Below the pieces are notes generated by a model. The model was given only the letters and a program-made list of their open reading frames with translations. It was not told the DNA's origin and did not search any database. From Crocodylus rhombifer (taxonomy: Eukaryota > Chordata > Crocodylia > Crocodylidae), in NCBI GenBank assembly GCA_038503035.1, contig JAVSML010000045.1, forward strand, positions 310,001 to 374,000: 64,000 nucleotides of DNA. The letters run 5' to 3'. Within the stretch, counting starts at the first letter, position 1. Each line of letters begins with the position of its first letter. The translations under genes were made by a program, and so were the position numbers. Positions 21,121 through 34,374 of the stretch are shown here, piece by piece.

Positions 21121-24100
21121 CAGGCAACATATAAAGATTCTCTTGCATCTAGTTCCACAAAAAGTGGAGTTGTGTGGTTTGGGCCACCTCTATTATCAAC
21201 AGTTGCCAAACTGAAACTAGATTCCTCACAGGTTATTTATTCGATTTATATGCAACTCTTTCCAAAGGTTCGAAGAGGCGTCCAATAAGAGAACAAAATA
21301 ACTTTTGAAAAAAAGAAACCAAAATCAACTTATAAAGCAAGTAGAGCATCAAAGAGGAACCCTTTGGACCCCCTGAATAGTATCCCAGCCTGGCTTTGTT
21401 TGTTAACTGCTTGTGCAAATGGGTAGGTTAAGTAACCACTGTAATTCTGTTACAAAGGATTCAATCCATTCCTGCAATAGAGTAATTTAAGGCAGGGTAC
21501 TGGGGCAGTAGCCATGAGCACTGATTTGGGGGCAGGAGAGGGATGGAAGAATAATGGCTCTCATAACTGCCAGCTGGCCACAACACCAGCACCCAGCGCC
21601 CAGGAGCTGCCGCTGCCCTGTGCCTTGCCGCTTCCCCAGGGGCCAAGCTGCCTTGCTGTGCCTCTGCACTCCTGAAGTGCAAGTTGTGTACTGCTGTTCA
21701 AAAACATGTGAAGAATTAAAGCACATCAATTAACAGAAAGCTCTGCATTTAGATCAAATGACATCTCTGAATAGAGAACCTGGAACAAAACTTGTTCCTT
21801 GGTATGATCTCAGATATTCTTGATTTCTTCCTTAAGGTAATTAGATCTATTTCAATACTTTCTCCTTCCACATTTCAAGGGAAATATACTTATGATCATG
21901 AATATTCCAGATCACTTGACGACATTCATTAGCTTAAAAGGACAGATTGGCAAAGGGACACGCTCTCATGCCTACACAGCACCCTCACCAGATTCTCTAC
22001 CTATTTTCTATTCTTTATCACTTAAATCTTTTTGTAAACACAACTTGTATGCCTCGATCTAGAATAGTTTCTTTTAACCAACATAAATTGTGTTGGTGTA
22101 AAATTCTGAACACAAACTTGTAGAGGTTTAAGTATGGCTAATTTCAATGTAGCTCAATCCATTTTCATAACCAGGTGTACACTCAGACAGCTGCTTTTTT
22201 TGGCGAGAGTAATTTAAAGCACATACCTTTTCAAAAAAACTGCAAGTTTCTGTGTAGAAGTCTGTTGGGCTTCAAAGTCCCTTTAATACTCAAAACATTT
22301 GAAATTTTCCTGAGATCCTCTCATTTTATCCCACCTGATTTTAAGTTTCTCTCTCTCTCTGCTTTTTCCCAAAGTTGAAAATGCGGAAGACGCAATATGT
22401 AGAACACACTTTGTGTTCTCGGTGACTTCAGTTGTGTGACCAGCTAATAAGCTTTTAAATGATTTATTCAAACTTTCATGTATTGTCAGTTGTAGTTTAA
22501 AAAATTCCCACCTTTTGACTATTATATATTTCTATGGCTCAGACAGCCATCCAGACAACAGAAGGAATTCAAGTTAGCTAACTGTGTTAATTCCATGCTT
22601 CTAAGAGACTGAAGACTGGAGGAAAAATAATCACGATTTAGGGAAGTATCTGACATGATCCTTTCAAGCATGTTGATTCCCAAAGGATGATAACACTGAA
22701 GGGTTTGTTTATTTCCTTTTAAACTTTGTAATATTTGTTCTCCTCCCATTAATTACCAGCAAGGAAGCTAACGAGAAATAGAAGCTTGATAATCCTTCTG
22801 CTGTATACATCTTCTCTTATCACAGGGTGAAGTCAACCTTCATCCCTAGCCCTTCGTTGGTATTTGGGTGCTCATTGTTTGAGAGAACAGAGAAGGAAAA
22901 TACATGTGTATATTCAGGCTATGTTGATTGATTGTTTCATAGTTATGAAACAATTTTCTGTACCAATTATGTCTTTGCAGATGACAGAAGCCATTTAGTT
23001 TAATGACCATAATAATTAATTTTCCTTTTAAATCAGATTAGTTAATGATGCTGAAGTCTACATTTCTTTATAGAACTAAAATGAAATATCTTGTGTGCAC
23101 TCCCAGCACATATCTTTCAAATTTGCTAAATAAGGTATTACATTACATATTTCTTTTCTTGATAGGAGTAGCTTTGACTGACTTTGACCCCAGTGGTTCA
23201 ATGTGAAGTGCTCCAGCAATTCTCAATGTCAGCTGTTTGTTAACAGCCCTCCATTTGCAGCCATAGCAGAAAAGTATCCAGGGCTGTGGAAAACTTGAAG
23301 ACTTCACAGAGTGACTCAGAGAAGTATTTGCACTCATGTGTTCCAGCTTCTGCTCTGTAAAATGTCAGGGCAAGGCAGAAAGCATGCTGGGTACAAGTTT
23401 TCTTTTTTCCCCATAATGGTCTATGACATAGGCTCTATGTTATAAGTGCATCAAGAAGGATGAAGCTGTTATTTCAAGAAGAGCTACTACTATAACCGGT
23501 TAAATAATTCACTGAACAACAGACCATGAGTAGTCTTGCTCATGAACATGCATGAGGGGGAGGAATGAAACCTTTTCAAACAGAGATTTGTACTGTCTGG
23601 CCTGAAGATGTGGTGGTTGACTGATTTTAGTTAAACAAGTGCATGTTTGTCGGTAGCTATTCTTATTTTTACATTAAGAGTAGTATATTTCAGCCAAGTA
23701 GAATCAGACTTTTGGAAGATGTATTATCTTTCTAGATTAACCTAATCTAAAATAAATGACGTTTGGACTAAAATAAGATTGCCTAACTACCCCAGTTTAA
23801 CTGAGTCTATCTAAAAGACATGTTTATAAATTTTCAGTTAACTAGATACAAGTCTGTGTCTAAAGAAAGTCTGAGAGAGCTAAGAAAAGAGATAGGAGGG
23901 CAGGAAGCAAAGCAGGGTGGGAAAAGTAAGGGAGCTTGAGCAGTTTATTAAAGGGCATATACGAGGAAAGAGGTTGTTTAGGATAGCAGGAGATAAGACC
24001 CTATGCCTTAGGAAGTTCCTTCCAGTCCTCAGGTTCCTATGAGAGAAAATGGATGAGAAGTAGAAAATAAAACCAGACACAGCACCCAGAAAAGAGAAAA

Positions 24101-25679
24101 CACGCCAGGGGCAAAAAACAGAGTGGGCAGAGGGGAGGGAGGAAGAGAGATTGATTTCAATATGAGGAGATGCAATAATTGCATCAAAGCCATGAGGTAG
24201 AATTGACTCTTTAGTAGGAAATATATGCAACACCCTTTTCAACATGAAATCCTCCAAATAATAAGGTTGGGAGTCAGCGGTCCTGTAAGTCAAGTTTTAT
24301 TGTGTCTATTAGGCAGTAATTGAATACTGTTGTCATATTTCTTCTTCAATAAAAATATTATCAAATAATTATGCAGAGTTCTACTTCTCTACGAATGGGT
24401 ACATGACATTCGGCTTTGCATAATGAGCCATAAATATTGAGTATAAAAAGCTGAAATTATCTTGTTAATACTTTAGAAAACCTGATTGGGTAAAATAAAA
24501 AGAGACTCTAGTGGCAGGCTTGTTTCAATGTCTTATGATAAGATTATGAATGGCTTTTACATACATTTTATTTTAGTAGCTCTCAAGTCTGGAACAGTAG
24601 TCAACACAAATATCTTCAAAAAGGGATGAGGAATTGAGGTTATAACCCATTACAGCTCTGAAAAGGTCAGCAGTGCTCTCCCCTGGCAGGGGATGGAGGG
24701 AAGCATGCTTCTTCGTCTTGATGTATAATGCAGTGGCGAAGCTTCTGTTCTGCTCCTGAAGACTCTGTGCTGCTTCCCTTAGAGCAGAAAGCTGGCCACT
24801 GCTCAGTTTGGGGGAGACAGCGCCTGCATTGCCATGTATAGTGGATCCCTTTAACTTTCCACAGTTGCTTGAATGCTAAGGGAACAGGAAAACTATATGG
24901 AAGCTCTAAGTTAATGCAATTTTCTCTATCTCAAATTGCCATTCTGGTCCCAGGATATTTTGATGGATTGCAACTCGAAATTGGTTTCTTTTAAATGAGT
25001 AATTAGCACATAAAGGTGGCTTCATTCAAAAACTGAACTTTTCCAAATAATTCCGTGTTAATATGGCCCAGGTTTATTTGTAATTATGGGAAAAGATAAG
25101 GTATTTGAGATGCTTTTGAAAATCAACTATGATAGCTGCACGATGTTATTTGTGAAACAATATATATCTATACCCTAGAAATCAGAAGTTACACATTAGA
25201 AGTAAAGCTGGCTAAAGGATGCAATTATTTTCTTAGAAAATTTCAAAGGAAATGTATTTAAATTTTGCTTGAAAATCTAGTTATATATTTCTCTACCTGA
25301 TTCAAGTAGAAATGAAATGTTTTCGGTTTTTTTGGTCCCTCCCATGCCTTTCTTCCTTACTGCTTGAAAGGAAAGAAAATGGAGGAAAAAAATTAAAAGC
25401 ATGCTCTGAATAGGAGAAATTTTATTGTCTGTGGTATTAGTGTAAACAGGAAGAAAGGGCCCAACTTCGCTAGAAGTAAGTTGAAGAACGAGATCTTGAC
25501 TGGCTTCATTAGTTCTGGCTTGGGCTTTGTCTCCATGGACCTTAATGGAGTTTGGTACTTCTGTGTTACCCCTCTGTAACTGGGCTGAATGTAGGCATCC
25601 AAGGGTTGGAAGATGAGACATAAACCTGCAGTTCTAAGAACGTTATAGCAAATTGAGCTTCCTCCAGTCTTTGGGCATT
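21121..25679. other. Long AT-rich non-coding stretch
   Basis: No gene. A GC-richer island at about 21490-21670 may be an unidentified repeat. At 23940-24045 the end TTCCTTCCAGTCCTCAGG then TTCCTATGA weakly resembles a CR1 tail. The 137-codon minus-strand frame at 23880-24293 has no recognisable domain. Confidence 0.45.
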
Positions 25680-25934
25680 TATAGATATGCTCCGAGAGCC
25701 ATGCCAATTAAAGTGCCCAGAGCATTGCATGTATCAAGTCCCTGTGCTGAAAAATGGCGGCAGGGCACTTTGAACTAAACCTTGTTGAATGAGCTTTAGT
25801 TTAAAGCACCCTGCCACCATTTTTCAGCATGGGGATGCTGATACATGTGACATCAGAGCCTGCTGGAGCTCTTAATTACCATGCTCGAGTCTGTAATTAC
25901 AGCATGTCAGAGCAGCCTCCCTGCACATGGATAG
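25680..25934. mobile_element. Foldback MITE, copy B (intact)
   Basis: Uninterrupted relative of the split element at 9357-11349. Left end TATAGATATGCTCC pairs loosely with the right end near 25918-25934. The centre (25729-25846) folds back: arms start ATGTATCA and end TGATACAT, and share GCTGAAAAATGG and AGGGCACTTTGAACTAAA-like blocks. About 255 bp, no coding. Confidence 0.75.
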
Positions 25935-26109
25935 TTGTCCTTTGGTTGTGAACTGTGTGAAACTTTGCTCTTACTGGCTGGGTACTAGTGGTGGGTTCAG
26001 TTCTCACTTCAGCAAATCACTTAAGCTACCCATATCCAATCTGAAAAATATTGTTCTGTTTTTAATATGTTAGTATGCCTAGTTCATGACGGTAGCATCT
26101 GAGCACTAA

Positions 26110-26886
26110 GGCTAGGGACAGACATTCAGAAAGCCTGAGCTGGAATTGATTCAGTCTTTGCAGAGTAGTCTAACCTGCAGAGAGTGAATCAGTTTCCAGG
26201 TGGATAGATGTTCCCTTTCTATTCAGGAAATGTAGGCACATGCCTACAGTGGCTCAATCCAGAAGCCTGGGGGCGCTAGAGCAGCCCTCCCTTCCACAGG
26301 TAAGCTGAGTGGGGGGCATGGCCAGGCCCCAGCAGGCCCACCCCAGTGGTTCCCTGACAGCTGGGAACAATCCCAGCACACAGGGCTGTGGCCCCAGAGA
26401 AGAAGTCTTCCCCGTCCTCCCTCTCCCCACTGCCCCTGGGCCGGAAGAGGGGCCTTGTTTGGTGCTGGGGGAGCTCTTTTCCCTCCTACTTCTCCCTGCA
26501 ACCCCCCTTTGTTGGGGTGTGGAGGGGGGCTCTGTGAGGCTGCCTGTCCCCAGAGGGGGGACTCTTCACCCTGCTTCTCCCCCAATCCTGTGGGTTCGGG
26601 AGGGGGGCTCTATGAGATCCTGCCCAGCCCTAGAGGAGGACCCTTTCCCTGACTCTTCCTCCCCCCATAGGGGCAGTAGGAGCATGGAGATCAGCTGGGC
26701 AGGGTGTGGGTGTGAGGGTGTGGGGTGTAGGGACCAAATCAGTTAAGTCTGATACTGCATTCAACCAGGTTTATCTCAAACTGGTTTTTGAAACAAGTTT
26801 ATGTGCACTGAATGTCTGTTCTGTTACAGGTTTCAATCAGTTTCAGGTCACTTAAACTGGTTTATGTGTAATGGCTGTCCCTAGCC
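26110..26886. mobile_element. TIR family GGCTAGGGA, copy 1 (777 bp)
   Basis: Perfect terminal inverted repeats GGCTAGGGACAG / CTGTCCCTAGCC, flanked on both sides by TAA (26107-26109 and 26887-26889), a 3 bp TNA duplication as made by PIF/Harbinger transposases. Relative to the two copies at 42.8 and 43.8 kb this one is reversed. The interior holds a degenerate tandem array of about 80 bp units (near 26440-26680), which gives a spurious 145-codon frame. No transposase motif. Confidence 0.85.
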
Positions 26887-26889
26887 TAA

Positions 26890-28698
26890 ATGTGTTAATG
26901 ATTGTAAGAGTCCCACTGTCTATCAAGTACCATCTTCTGTACAAAGAAGTCTCCCAGTAAAACCTCTGCATGTTCTAACTAGACAATATCAATTTGACGA
27001 AACAGGCACAAGAAGAAAAGTGAATTAGGACGATGGTGGCAGTCAGAATAGGTCTGCTTTGACTGATATGTGTTTCAATGTTAGTGTTGTTTTAACACTC
27101 ACATATTTCCTAACATAGTCTGTCTAAGTAAAATGTCTAGGCTTTGTTCCAGGCTGAAAGCTTGATCTCACAGTCTTCATTCAGGCAAATTTGCCATTAA
27201 CTTGCTGTGGGGGTTTAGACAGAGTGGGGAGTTCAGATCTGAGTTCTTAAAAGGTACCTCTTTTTTGGTTTGTCTTCCATTAGGGGACATCTTTATTTGC
27301 CTATCTGGCATTGCTATTGTGAGTTATATTTATTGACTGGAAAGTTGGCAAGTCTAATATTTGTTCTTGGTAACAAAATACTACCCACAGTTTTTACTTA
27401 CAGGGCTCTGCAGTAACCAGGTGGAACATACATCATTAGTTTACTGAATAATGAATATACTTTAAATCACGATTCGAAAACATTCAGTACAGTATATTAA
27501 ATTTAAAAAAAAAAAGGTTAATGTAAAACCAGCTTTCCAGAGTAGAATTAACAGAATCAATATAGGCTTTTTATCAACTTTATTGAAACTAATTCAACTT
27601 TCCAAGAACTAAAAATTGGTTTCCTGTCTTGACTGTTTTGGAATTACTTACTGTCATCTGTTTCAGACGTTAAAGGATATGATTTAATATCAGCAATAAG
27701 GCCTCTGTTCCTGGTTTGGCAGGTGTTAATTATTTAAACACTACACATTTAAATTTGTTTCCAGTAACTCTTTTGAGTGATTTGCTTTACAAGTTTCATT
27801 ATGTGTATTTTTTGCACAAAAAGATGGGGGAGGGGAGTTCTTTTAATCTAAAGCCATATTTCTGCAGCATTCGATCTATCTATTGATAGGCAGGTAAAGC
27901 TGGAGAGAGATTTCAAGTATTATGATCTCTACAATCTCCACTGGTGGAATATAATATACAATACATCATTTTTATCTCTTTTGTAATAATAAAAAGTTGT
28001 TCTCTTAGGCAGAGTGCTATGAGTTTCTGCATGCTAATGACTATACTTTATATGAATGAGTTGTGAAATAGATGAGTGTTCCTGATGTATTCATAGAGAT
28101 TGGAGTGGTACAGACAGAATCCTTAGAAAAAATGGAAACGTAACCCTGAAGTAACTGAAGTGATTCCTTCACGCACTATGTATAGACTATAGTTTGTTTA
28201 GGATTAGTGACAAAATATAGCTATGTGCATATTTTCTGCCCTCCAGCTACCAACTCATGAAGAAAAATATCTCTTCTGATGAATGTATCTGAATTTTCAT
28301 CTGCCACAACCTTAGAAACATACCCTTTTCTTTAACCACCTTCTTACTTTACCACATTACATTGGGGAAATAAAAGTCCTAATGCCATATAATAGACCCT
28401 GTATTGTGCAAATGAAATTCTAATTGCATGATAGATAACCTATAAGTCATGATACAGTTCTTGTCAGTAGGATAACATAAGGGAAAGCTGATTTGGAGGG
28501 AGAGAGAGAGAATTTTAAGCACCGCTGGGGAATGAGAACCTGACAACTATAGGTATTACAGTTACACAAGGCAAGTCATTTCATCCTAGCAATAAATGGA
28601 AACGGTGGGTGTTTGTTTAGATTCAGGCCACTCAGTAATGATTTTAACACTCAGCCAAGCCTCCTGCCAAGACAAGCACTCTGAGGCCAAAATCTGTA
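26890..28698. other. AT-rich non-coding stretch
   Basis: No gene or recognised repeat. Confidence 0.5.
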
Positions 28699-28887
28699 AT
28701 GAACTCTCATCTTCTCAATTATAGATTCAGTCCTGACCAACATGATATCCAATATTCCATCTCTCCTCTGTGCAGCCTCAGAAGTTGGTCTTACGGACGT
28801 GCAAACCGTACAGCCCTGTATGGCTCCCCCTCTGTGCATGGCGACCCCTTGCTGGCCAAAGTGCTGAAGCCAGGACAGCAGCAATAA
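28699..28887 (+). other. Open frame, possible exon or chance
   Basis: A 62-codon frame with a distinct rise in GC in an AT-rich area. An acceptor-like TTCTCAATTATAG ends at 28724, so a coding exon could start there, run to the TAA at 28885-28887 and be followed at once by AATAAA at 28884-28889. I recognise no protein family. It could equally be an unidentified repeat. Confidence 0.15.
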
Positions 28888-28954
28888 AGTAGGCTTCTTT
28901 TTTAAAAAATAGGAAGAAGTTGGAAAGAGTGAGAGCAGAGGGAGGGAATTAGCT

Positions 28955-29043
28955 GCTAGAGATTGGAGGGAAGGGGGGAGAAGGAGAGAGAAGGGATTGA
29001 AACAAACTGCCCGCCCCTCTTCTCCCCTCCCCTTCCCTCCCCT
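28955..29043. repeat. Purine/pyrimidine inverted repeat
   Basis: A purine run (GGAGGGAAGGGGGGAGAAGG) is followed about 30 bases later by a pyrimidine run (CTTCTCCCCTCCCC and onwards) that is its near reverse complement, so a hairpin or cruciform is possible. Confidence 0.75.
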
Positions 29044-29734
29044 CAGGGATTCTCACAGCTCCTTTTAACACACGGAGAACTAAACATGTGCAGTTGATTT
29101 TGCCCTTGCAGTTCTCCCACTTTGCTTTTATTCACAGGGTTTTGTCAGCTACTTAGTCCTAACTGTAGCGTCTGATTCATTAGCACGCTGTCCAAGTGAT
29201 ATGCAGAAATTCCTTTGTGGCAGTGGGTTTATTTGCCTCTGTTCTATTTTTTGCCACGTCTTCAAAGTGGTTTGCTTTATTGCTTACCTGCTTGCATGTA
29301 TGGCCAAATCTTCTCTTGATATTTTTGCCAATCTGGAACTATCTCTTGTTCCATGACTTGCATCTTATGATCCATCGCCTGGCTTGCATAGCTTTCCTTT
29401 CTAACTTCCGCATTTTCTATTACCTCTCTATGCTGCTTTTGCTTCCCTACGATATATAGACCTTCTCTTCCCTGTACCCTGAAAATGGAGTACTTTTCAT
29501 CTCACTTCTGTGTTTCTGTACTCCCTCCCTTCCTTGTATATCTGAAGTACTTTAAGCACATTGTCTACTCCCAGGACTCCACTGAGGCTAAACTCTCGAA
29601 AAACTTGATGAAACCCCAGGAGTGTACTAATACCTCAGTAATGATATTTGGAAGGAATCACTGATCGACATTGGACATTTCCCCAGATGAGAAAAACAAT
29701 GCAGGGGTCTCCGCTGGTAAGGGATTCTGTGCTC
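29044..29734. other. Unannotated stretch, no gene seen
   Basis: A hydrophobic 87-codon frame (29196-29459) has no start context or homology that I recognise. Confidence 0.45.
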
Positions 29735-29990
29735 CAGAGGTATCAAACATAAGCCCTGAGGGCCGTATCCAGCCTACAGAATTCTTTTGCCCACCCTGCC
29801 AGTAGTCCAGTAGGCTACCAGAAATTGGGGAGTGTGGCCTATTGCAGAATTTGGAGGCCCGGCACCTGTACTATCACCCACCTCCAGGATCCACTGGAGC
29901 TGCTGCTGGCCCCACGGATCTGGCCCAGGAGGAGCCCCCGTGGTCCAAATCCAGCCTGGGGCACGGGGTGAGCATGATGACTCTTCTGTA
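29735..29990 (+). mobile_element. hAT-like element, left end visible
   Basis: Begins CAGAGGTATCAAACATAAG followed by GAGGGCCGTATCCAGCC. The CAGRGGTRTCAAA start and the GGCC-rich following block are a common vertebrate hAT terminus. The right end could not be placed, so the end coordinate is approximate. No transposase frame. Confidence 0.5.
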
Positions 29991-31433
29991 CTTCATTCAT
30001 TTTCCTCTTCCAAAAATGAGGAAGTGTGAACAGGGTTTTTTTGTTGCTGCTCCTTGTTGCCCCTGTTAAGTAACAGGGATCTGTAATTCAGGAGTCCCCA
30101 GGCCTTTCCCAAAGATTCAGACCAATGCAAAGCAATGGTAGAGGGAGAAAAATGATGACAGAGTAAAGTAATTCCAGTGAGAAATAATTTCTTGCAAAAG
30201 GCTCTCTCAAACATGGAAGAGGAAACATCGCCTCTCCATCCATGGAAGCCCTTTGATAGGACATGGGTATCCAGAGACTATCAAATTAAAAACAAATTAA
30301 ACAGCACAAACCCCTCTGCTTCCACTACTCTAAAATTCCAATTTTTGTCTACAGCTCTAGAAAAATAAGAAAGGTCTTATTTTACTTAATCTTTCTTTTA
30401 GCAGACACTCACTTTGTTACCTGCAATCTTCTCTCTTTATACTAAATCCTAAGAGTCTCTTATGATGTTCAGCAGTTGACAACAGAAGAGCCAGTTTGAG
30501 AAGATGATTTCTATGTATTATATCTAACATAGTTTCTTTAATTCTAGAGCCATAAATCATTAACAGTTTGCTTTTGTAGGATTACTCCTGAATCCTGTGG
30601 GACTATTCACTGAAGTAATGATTGCAGGACTGGTATCAAGTTAATTACATTTTTAAGGTGCTGGATGAAAGATAGAAGGAAAATGTTTGTTAATATTCTT
30701 AGAATAATTCTATGCATTTACTGCCACACTCTTTCTTATTCATAAAAGTCTTGGCAGAGGGTATTGCATCTTACATCAGGTAATTACTTAATATATTTTA
30801 ATTGCTTTGAACATGAAATAAGTGCCAAGTGTTAGTATTATTCTATAAGACAATATTGTAATGGGGAATTAATTTTGGAGTTTGTCTCTTCTTTTATCAT
30901 CCATTAATGCATAAGCTTAGTGTGATGATGTTTGTAGCATGTATGAATAATGAACTCCCTTGTGTTCAGTGCAGCTCTGAAATGAGATGAGTTCCCTGTC
31001 TCTCTCACTACAAAAGATGGTTGCTCATGAACACAAAATGGCAGCTTGCAATATAGGAGAAACCCAGTGGGCCTTTCTTTAGTTTAAATCTTAATATTTT
31101 CCCTCTGAATAATTTATATGGATCTGTACATACTTTGTTTTTTGCAGAAACATATTTCCAGAGAGTATTTTGTGGATCCATGCTAATATCTGTTTTAGTG
31201 ACAATTGTAATACACTACACTCTGTGCAGGTGAGATAGACAAGCTTTCAAATGCAAACAATTCAAGAGTACCCCAAATCATAGCTGCTACAGATTCAGAG
31301 TGGATCCTCCAGTATGGCATTCACAAAGGGCTCTTCTGGCTTTGGAATGCCCTCTGTACCTGCTGGGTCAGCCTTCCAGTCATGCTACATGGTCTGCCCA
31401 CAAGAGAAGATTCACATTACAATAGGCTTTTTG
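29991..31433. other. AT-rich non-coding stretch
   Basis: No gene or recognised repeat. Confidence 0.5.
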
Positions 31434-31700
31434 GGAGCTTAGTAGACTTTTTAAGGCCAGAAGGGACTATTAGATCATTTGCCCTTCCTTCCCATATATC
31501 AGAGGCTGGTAAGTTACAAATAAGTACTCCTGTATTTTCAGTCCACCTTCCCCCATGTCGTATCTCCCAGCCATACCCAATCTCTAATGCTTTAGAGGGA
31601 GGCAGGAAAAGACTCTCAGAACTCATCAGATCAGTTGTACAACAACAGTGAATAAAAAAAAAAACAAATCCTTTCTGACTCCTTTACACAGTGGACCGAA
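31434..31700 (-). mobile_element. CR1 3' end fragment
   Basis: Reverse-oriented CR1 tail: TTTTTAAGGCCAGAAGGGAC followed by ATTAGATCATTTG is a hallmark of an amniote CR1 3' region. The rest is diverged and non-coding. Confidence 0.75.
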
Positions 31701-31799
31701 GCCCTGAAGCACAATTTTGATTATTATCTAAGCTGAGAGCTGGGTTAAGAGCCTGTTGAGGACAATACAGAGAATCCTGTTTGTCCCATGGTTTCTGAA

Positions 31800-32020
31800 G
31801 GGACTTCACAGATTCCAGGGTTGGAAAAGACCATCACAACTGTCTTGACTGAAGACTGGATTATAACCCATCTTTTCGAAATGTATCTGGTTGAGTTTTA
31901 AATACTCCAAGGCATACTAAATGTACAGCTCTTGTGGGTTAGCTGGTCAAGCATTGAACATTCAGTGCTAGGGAACTGCATCTTATTTTAAGGTTCTGTT
32001 TGTCCAGCTTTAAGCTATTG
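31800..32020 (-). mobile_element. Old CR1-like 3' fragment
   Basis: TTCCAGGGTTGGAAAAGACC and later TTGAGTTTTAAATACTCCAA resemble the reverse of a CR1 3' region. Diverged; edges approximate. Confidence 0.5.
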
Positions 32021-32039
32021 GATCCTGTTATGCCTGTGA

Positions 32040-32450
32040 AGGTCGACCTGTGATATTGGCAGACTGGGTGATTGCTACCATGGACCTCCACTCCCCTTTG
32101 GTAGGGGAGAAAGGAAGGGAGATGTGGGGCAGGCTATGGCAGTCAATGGTAGAGAGAAGGGAGGGAGATAACTTACCTCCAGCAAACAATGTCTGCCAAA
32201 GTGGGAGAGGGCAGGGAGAGACTTTACCTCTCATAGACAGTGCCTGGAGGGGAAGGGAGAAAGTGAAGGAGAAAATAAGCCATGCCTGCCATAGGGGAAA
32301 GATAGAGGGATAGAGCAGGGAGGGCCATGGAAGGGATCAGCGGCACGCGGCAGGGCAAGGAAGGAGACATGCTGGGCTGAGATACTTGCTGCTGATTCTC
32401 TGTACTGTGGGCTAGATCTGGCCTGTGGGCTCCACAGTTGAGCACTACTG
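32040..32450 (-). mobile_element. hAT-like element, one end visible
   Basis: The right end reads GGGCTAGATCTGGCCTGTGG, then TTGAGCACTACTG at 32438-32450; inverted, that is CAGTAGTGCTCAA, an hAT-type terminus. The GC-rich block at 32100-32380 is probably its interior. The left end is not resolved. Confidence 0.45.
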
Positions 32451-34374
32451 TATTATGCCATTGTTAACAACATTTAAAAGCTCCTTACTGTCTGATTATA
32501 TTTTCAGTGTAAAAGTAGAGATTCAGAGAACTTCTCAGCCAGAACTTTTTAAGACCATGGGGTACAGCTTATGGGGGATCTGTTGATTTGAAAATGTTTG
32601 ATTTTTATCAGTTGTCATTTGTTGTTATAAATGGTACACGACCAGCATATGGAATGGATTTTTACTCCTGCTTCCATCCAGATATAGAACAAGAATATCT
32701 GTTGAACGTTTTTGCCTCTTCTACATCTCTATCGACAATTTTGCCATCTGCATCTAGCAACAGCTCCAGACATTCTTAGGTGTTTTCTCCCCTTACAGTA
32801 GGTACATTGAGGAAATTGTGTATTTCTTTGGAGCTTTCTTGGTTACTGGGAACATTTAAGTTGTCAGACTTTTGTGGCAAGGTCAAGTTTATTTATTACT
32901 ATGATGCTTCTGAGATTGTAATTCTAATTGCTGTAAGGGTTCCTAGAAGGTTGCATTGACTTTGTTAATAATGGACATATATTAGAATATAAATAAAAAA
33001 TATGTATCTTCCCTTTTCTCTACTGGGGCCTTGATAACTTTCCATATGGCCATCTTTATACATAGATGGGATGGTCATTTCCAAGTAGGCTGGTATTTGG
33101 CGTTTCTGAATACCATGCAACCATAGTTAGTAGGATTTCCCAAAATGAACCTGCCAAAATGTATGTTCCATTTTCATTTGTGGCACGAAGCTGGGATTTT
33201 AACAATATTATCCACCCAATGAAAGCAGCTATTTTCTATGTAAAATGTTGACTTTTATCAAATAATGAAAAGCATTACCAGTTACCTTTAAAAGTTGTAC
33301 ATCATTTCTGAAAACTGAAACAAAACAGTTAGATTTTTTTCAGGTATTTTATAGACAAAATACTGCATTTTCTGACCCTCCTTAAAGGTGAGATTGTCTA
33401 GTTATAGAAGAGCAGAAGTCGTGTCTTATGCTTGCATTTGGCAGTGTAAGCCAAGTAGCTGTGGGCTTGTGCAACTGCAGAATTTACCTTCTCAGGGTCT
33501 GAAAGTCAAGGTGTTTTTGCTTTTTAAACAAGGAACAATTTAAAAGGTTTTAAATACAACCAAACTGTGTGTACATTATGAAGGTGGGCTCAAGCAAAGA
33601 TGAAGAATTGAAAAGCCAATCTATTAAATGAAACCAAAACTATCTCAAAACAAAAATGCAAACAAACTCATGATTTCAAAAATACCTACATTTTTAATTT
33701 GTGGCTTAACTTGGATAAACAGTTTCTTTTTCTCTGGCCTCCATGAATGTATGATTTTAGGAGCTCTGCTATCAAATTTCTGTATATTATCAAAAAGTGC
33801 AAAATCAGATCTCTCTGGGCAGTCAGTAAGATGTCATTCATTATTGTTTCACCTTAGAGACTGGATATTCAATCTGAAAAAATAAACTTTCTATGTACAC
33901 TCCACTTCCCTGACAAGACTTTCTATTATAATTTCCTTTGTGATATATAGCTTCTGTCCCCAGCTTCCAGCTACATGAAACCCTATCATATTCACCCGGG
34001 TGCTAGGTTACCCTCAAAACATCTAAAACACTTTATTCCCTGGAAGTTTTTATTAAAAAATGCTGCAAAGTATATTTTTATTTTAATTAGTGATATGTTA
34101 CTTACAACTTCTATTTTGAAAGCTTAGTCAATGTGTAATTTCAGTATAGACTGACTCAGTGTGCTTATAAAGAACATTTGCTAAATTAATTTCCTCTAAT
34201 ACCTTCAGTATCGCTAATTTTTGTTAGCAAAAGGCCGAAAGGAGTCGTATTTGATTTTTCTGGGTAGGCTTTCCTTCTCACGGATGCTGCCCATGAAACT
34301 CCAGTTATAGACTGCTCCACTGTAGTCTTCTCCAACATGCTTTAATAATAGCACATCAAAGCAGGCTCTGCACT
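32451..34374. other. AT-rich non-coding stretch
   Basis: No gene or recognised repeat. Confidence 0.5.

Noticed and set aside
23880..24293. 137-codon minus-strand open frame
   Set aside because: No domain signature, lies on a purine-rich plus strand that avoids minus-strand stops, no splice or promoter context.
26309..26746. 145-codon plus-strand frame
   Set aside because: Lies entirely inside a TIR element over a GC-rich tandem array; no transposase motif.
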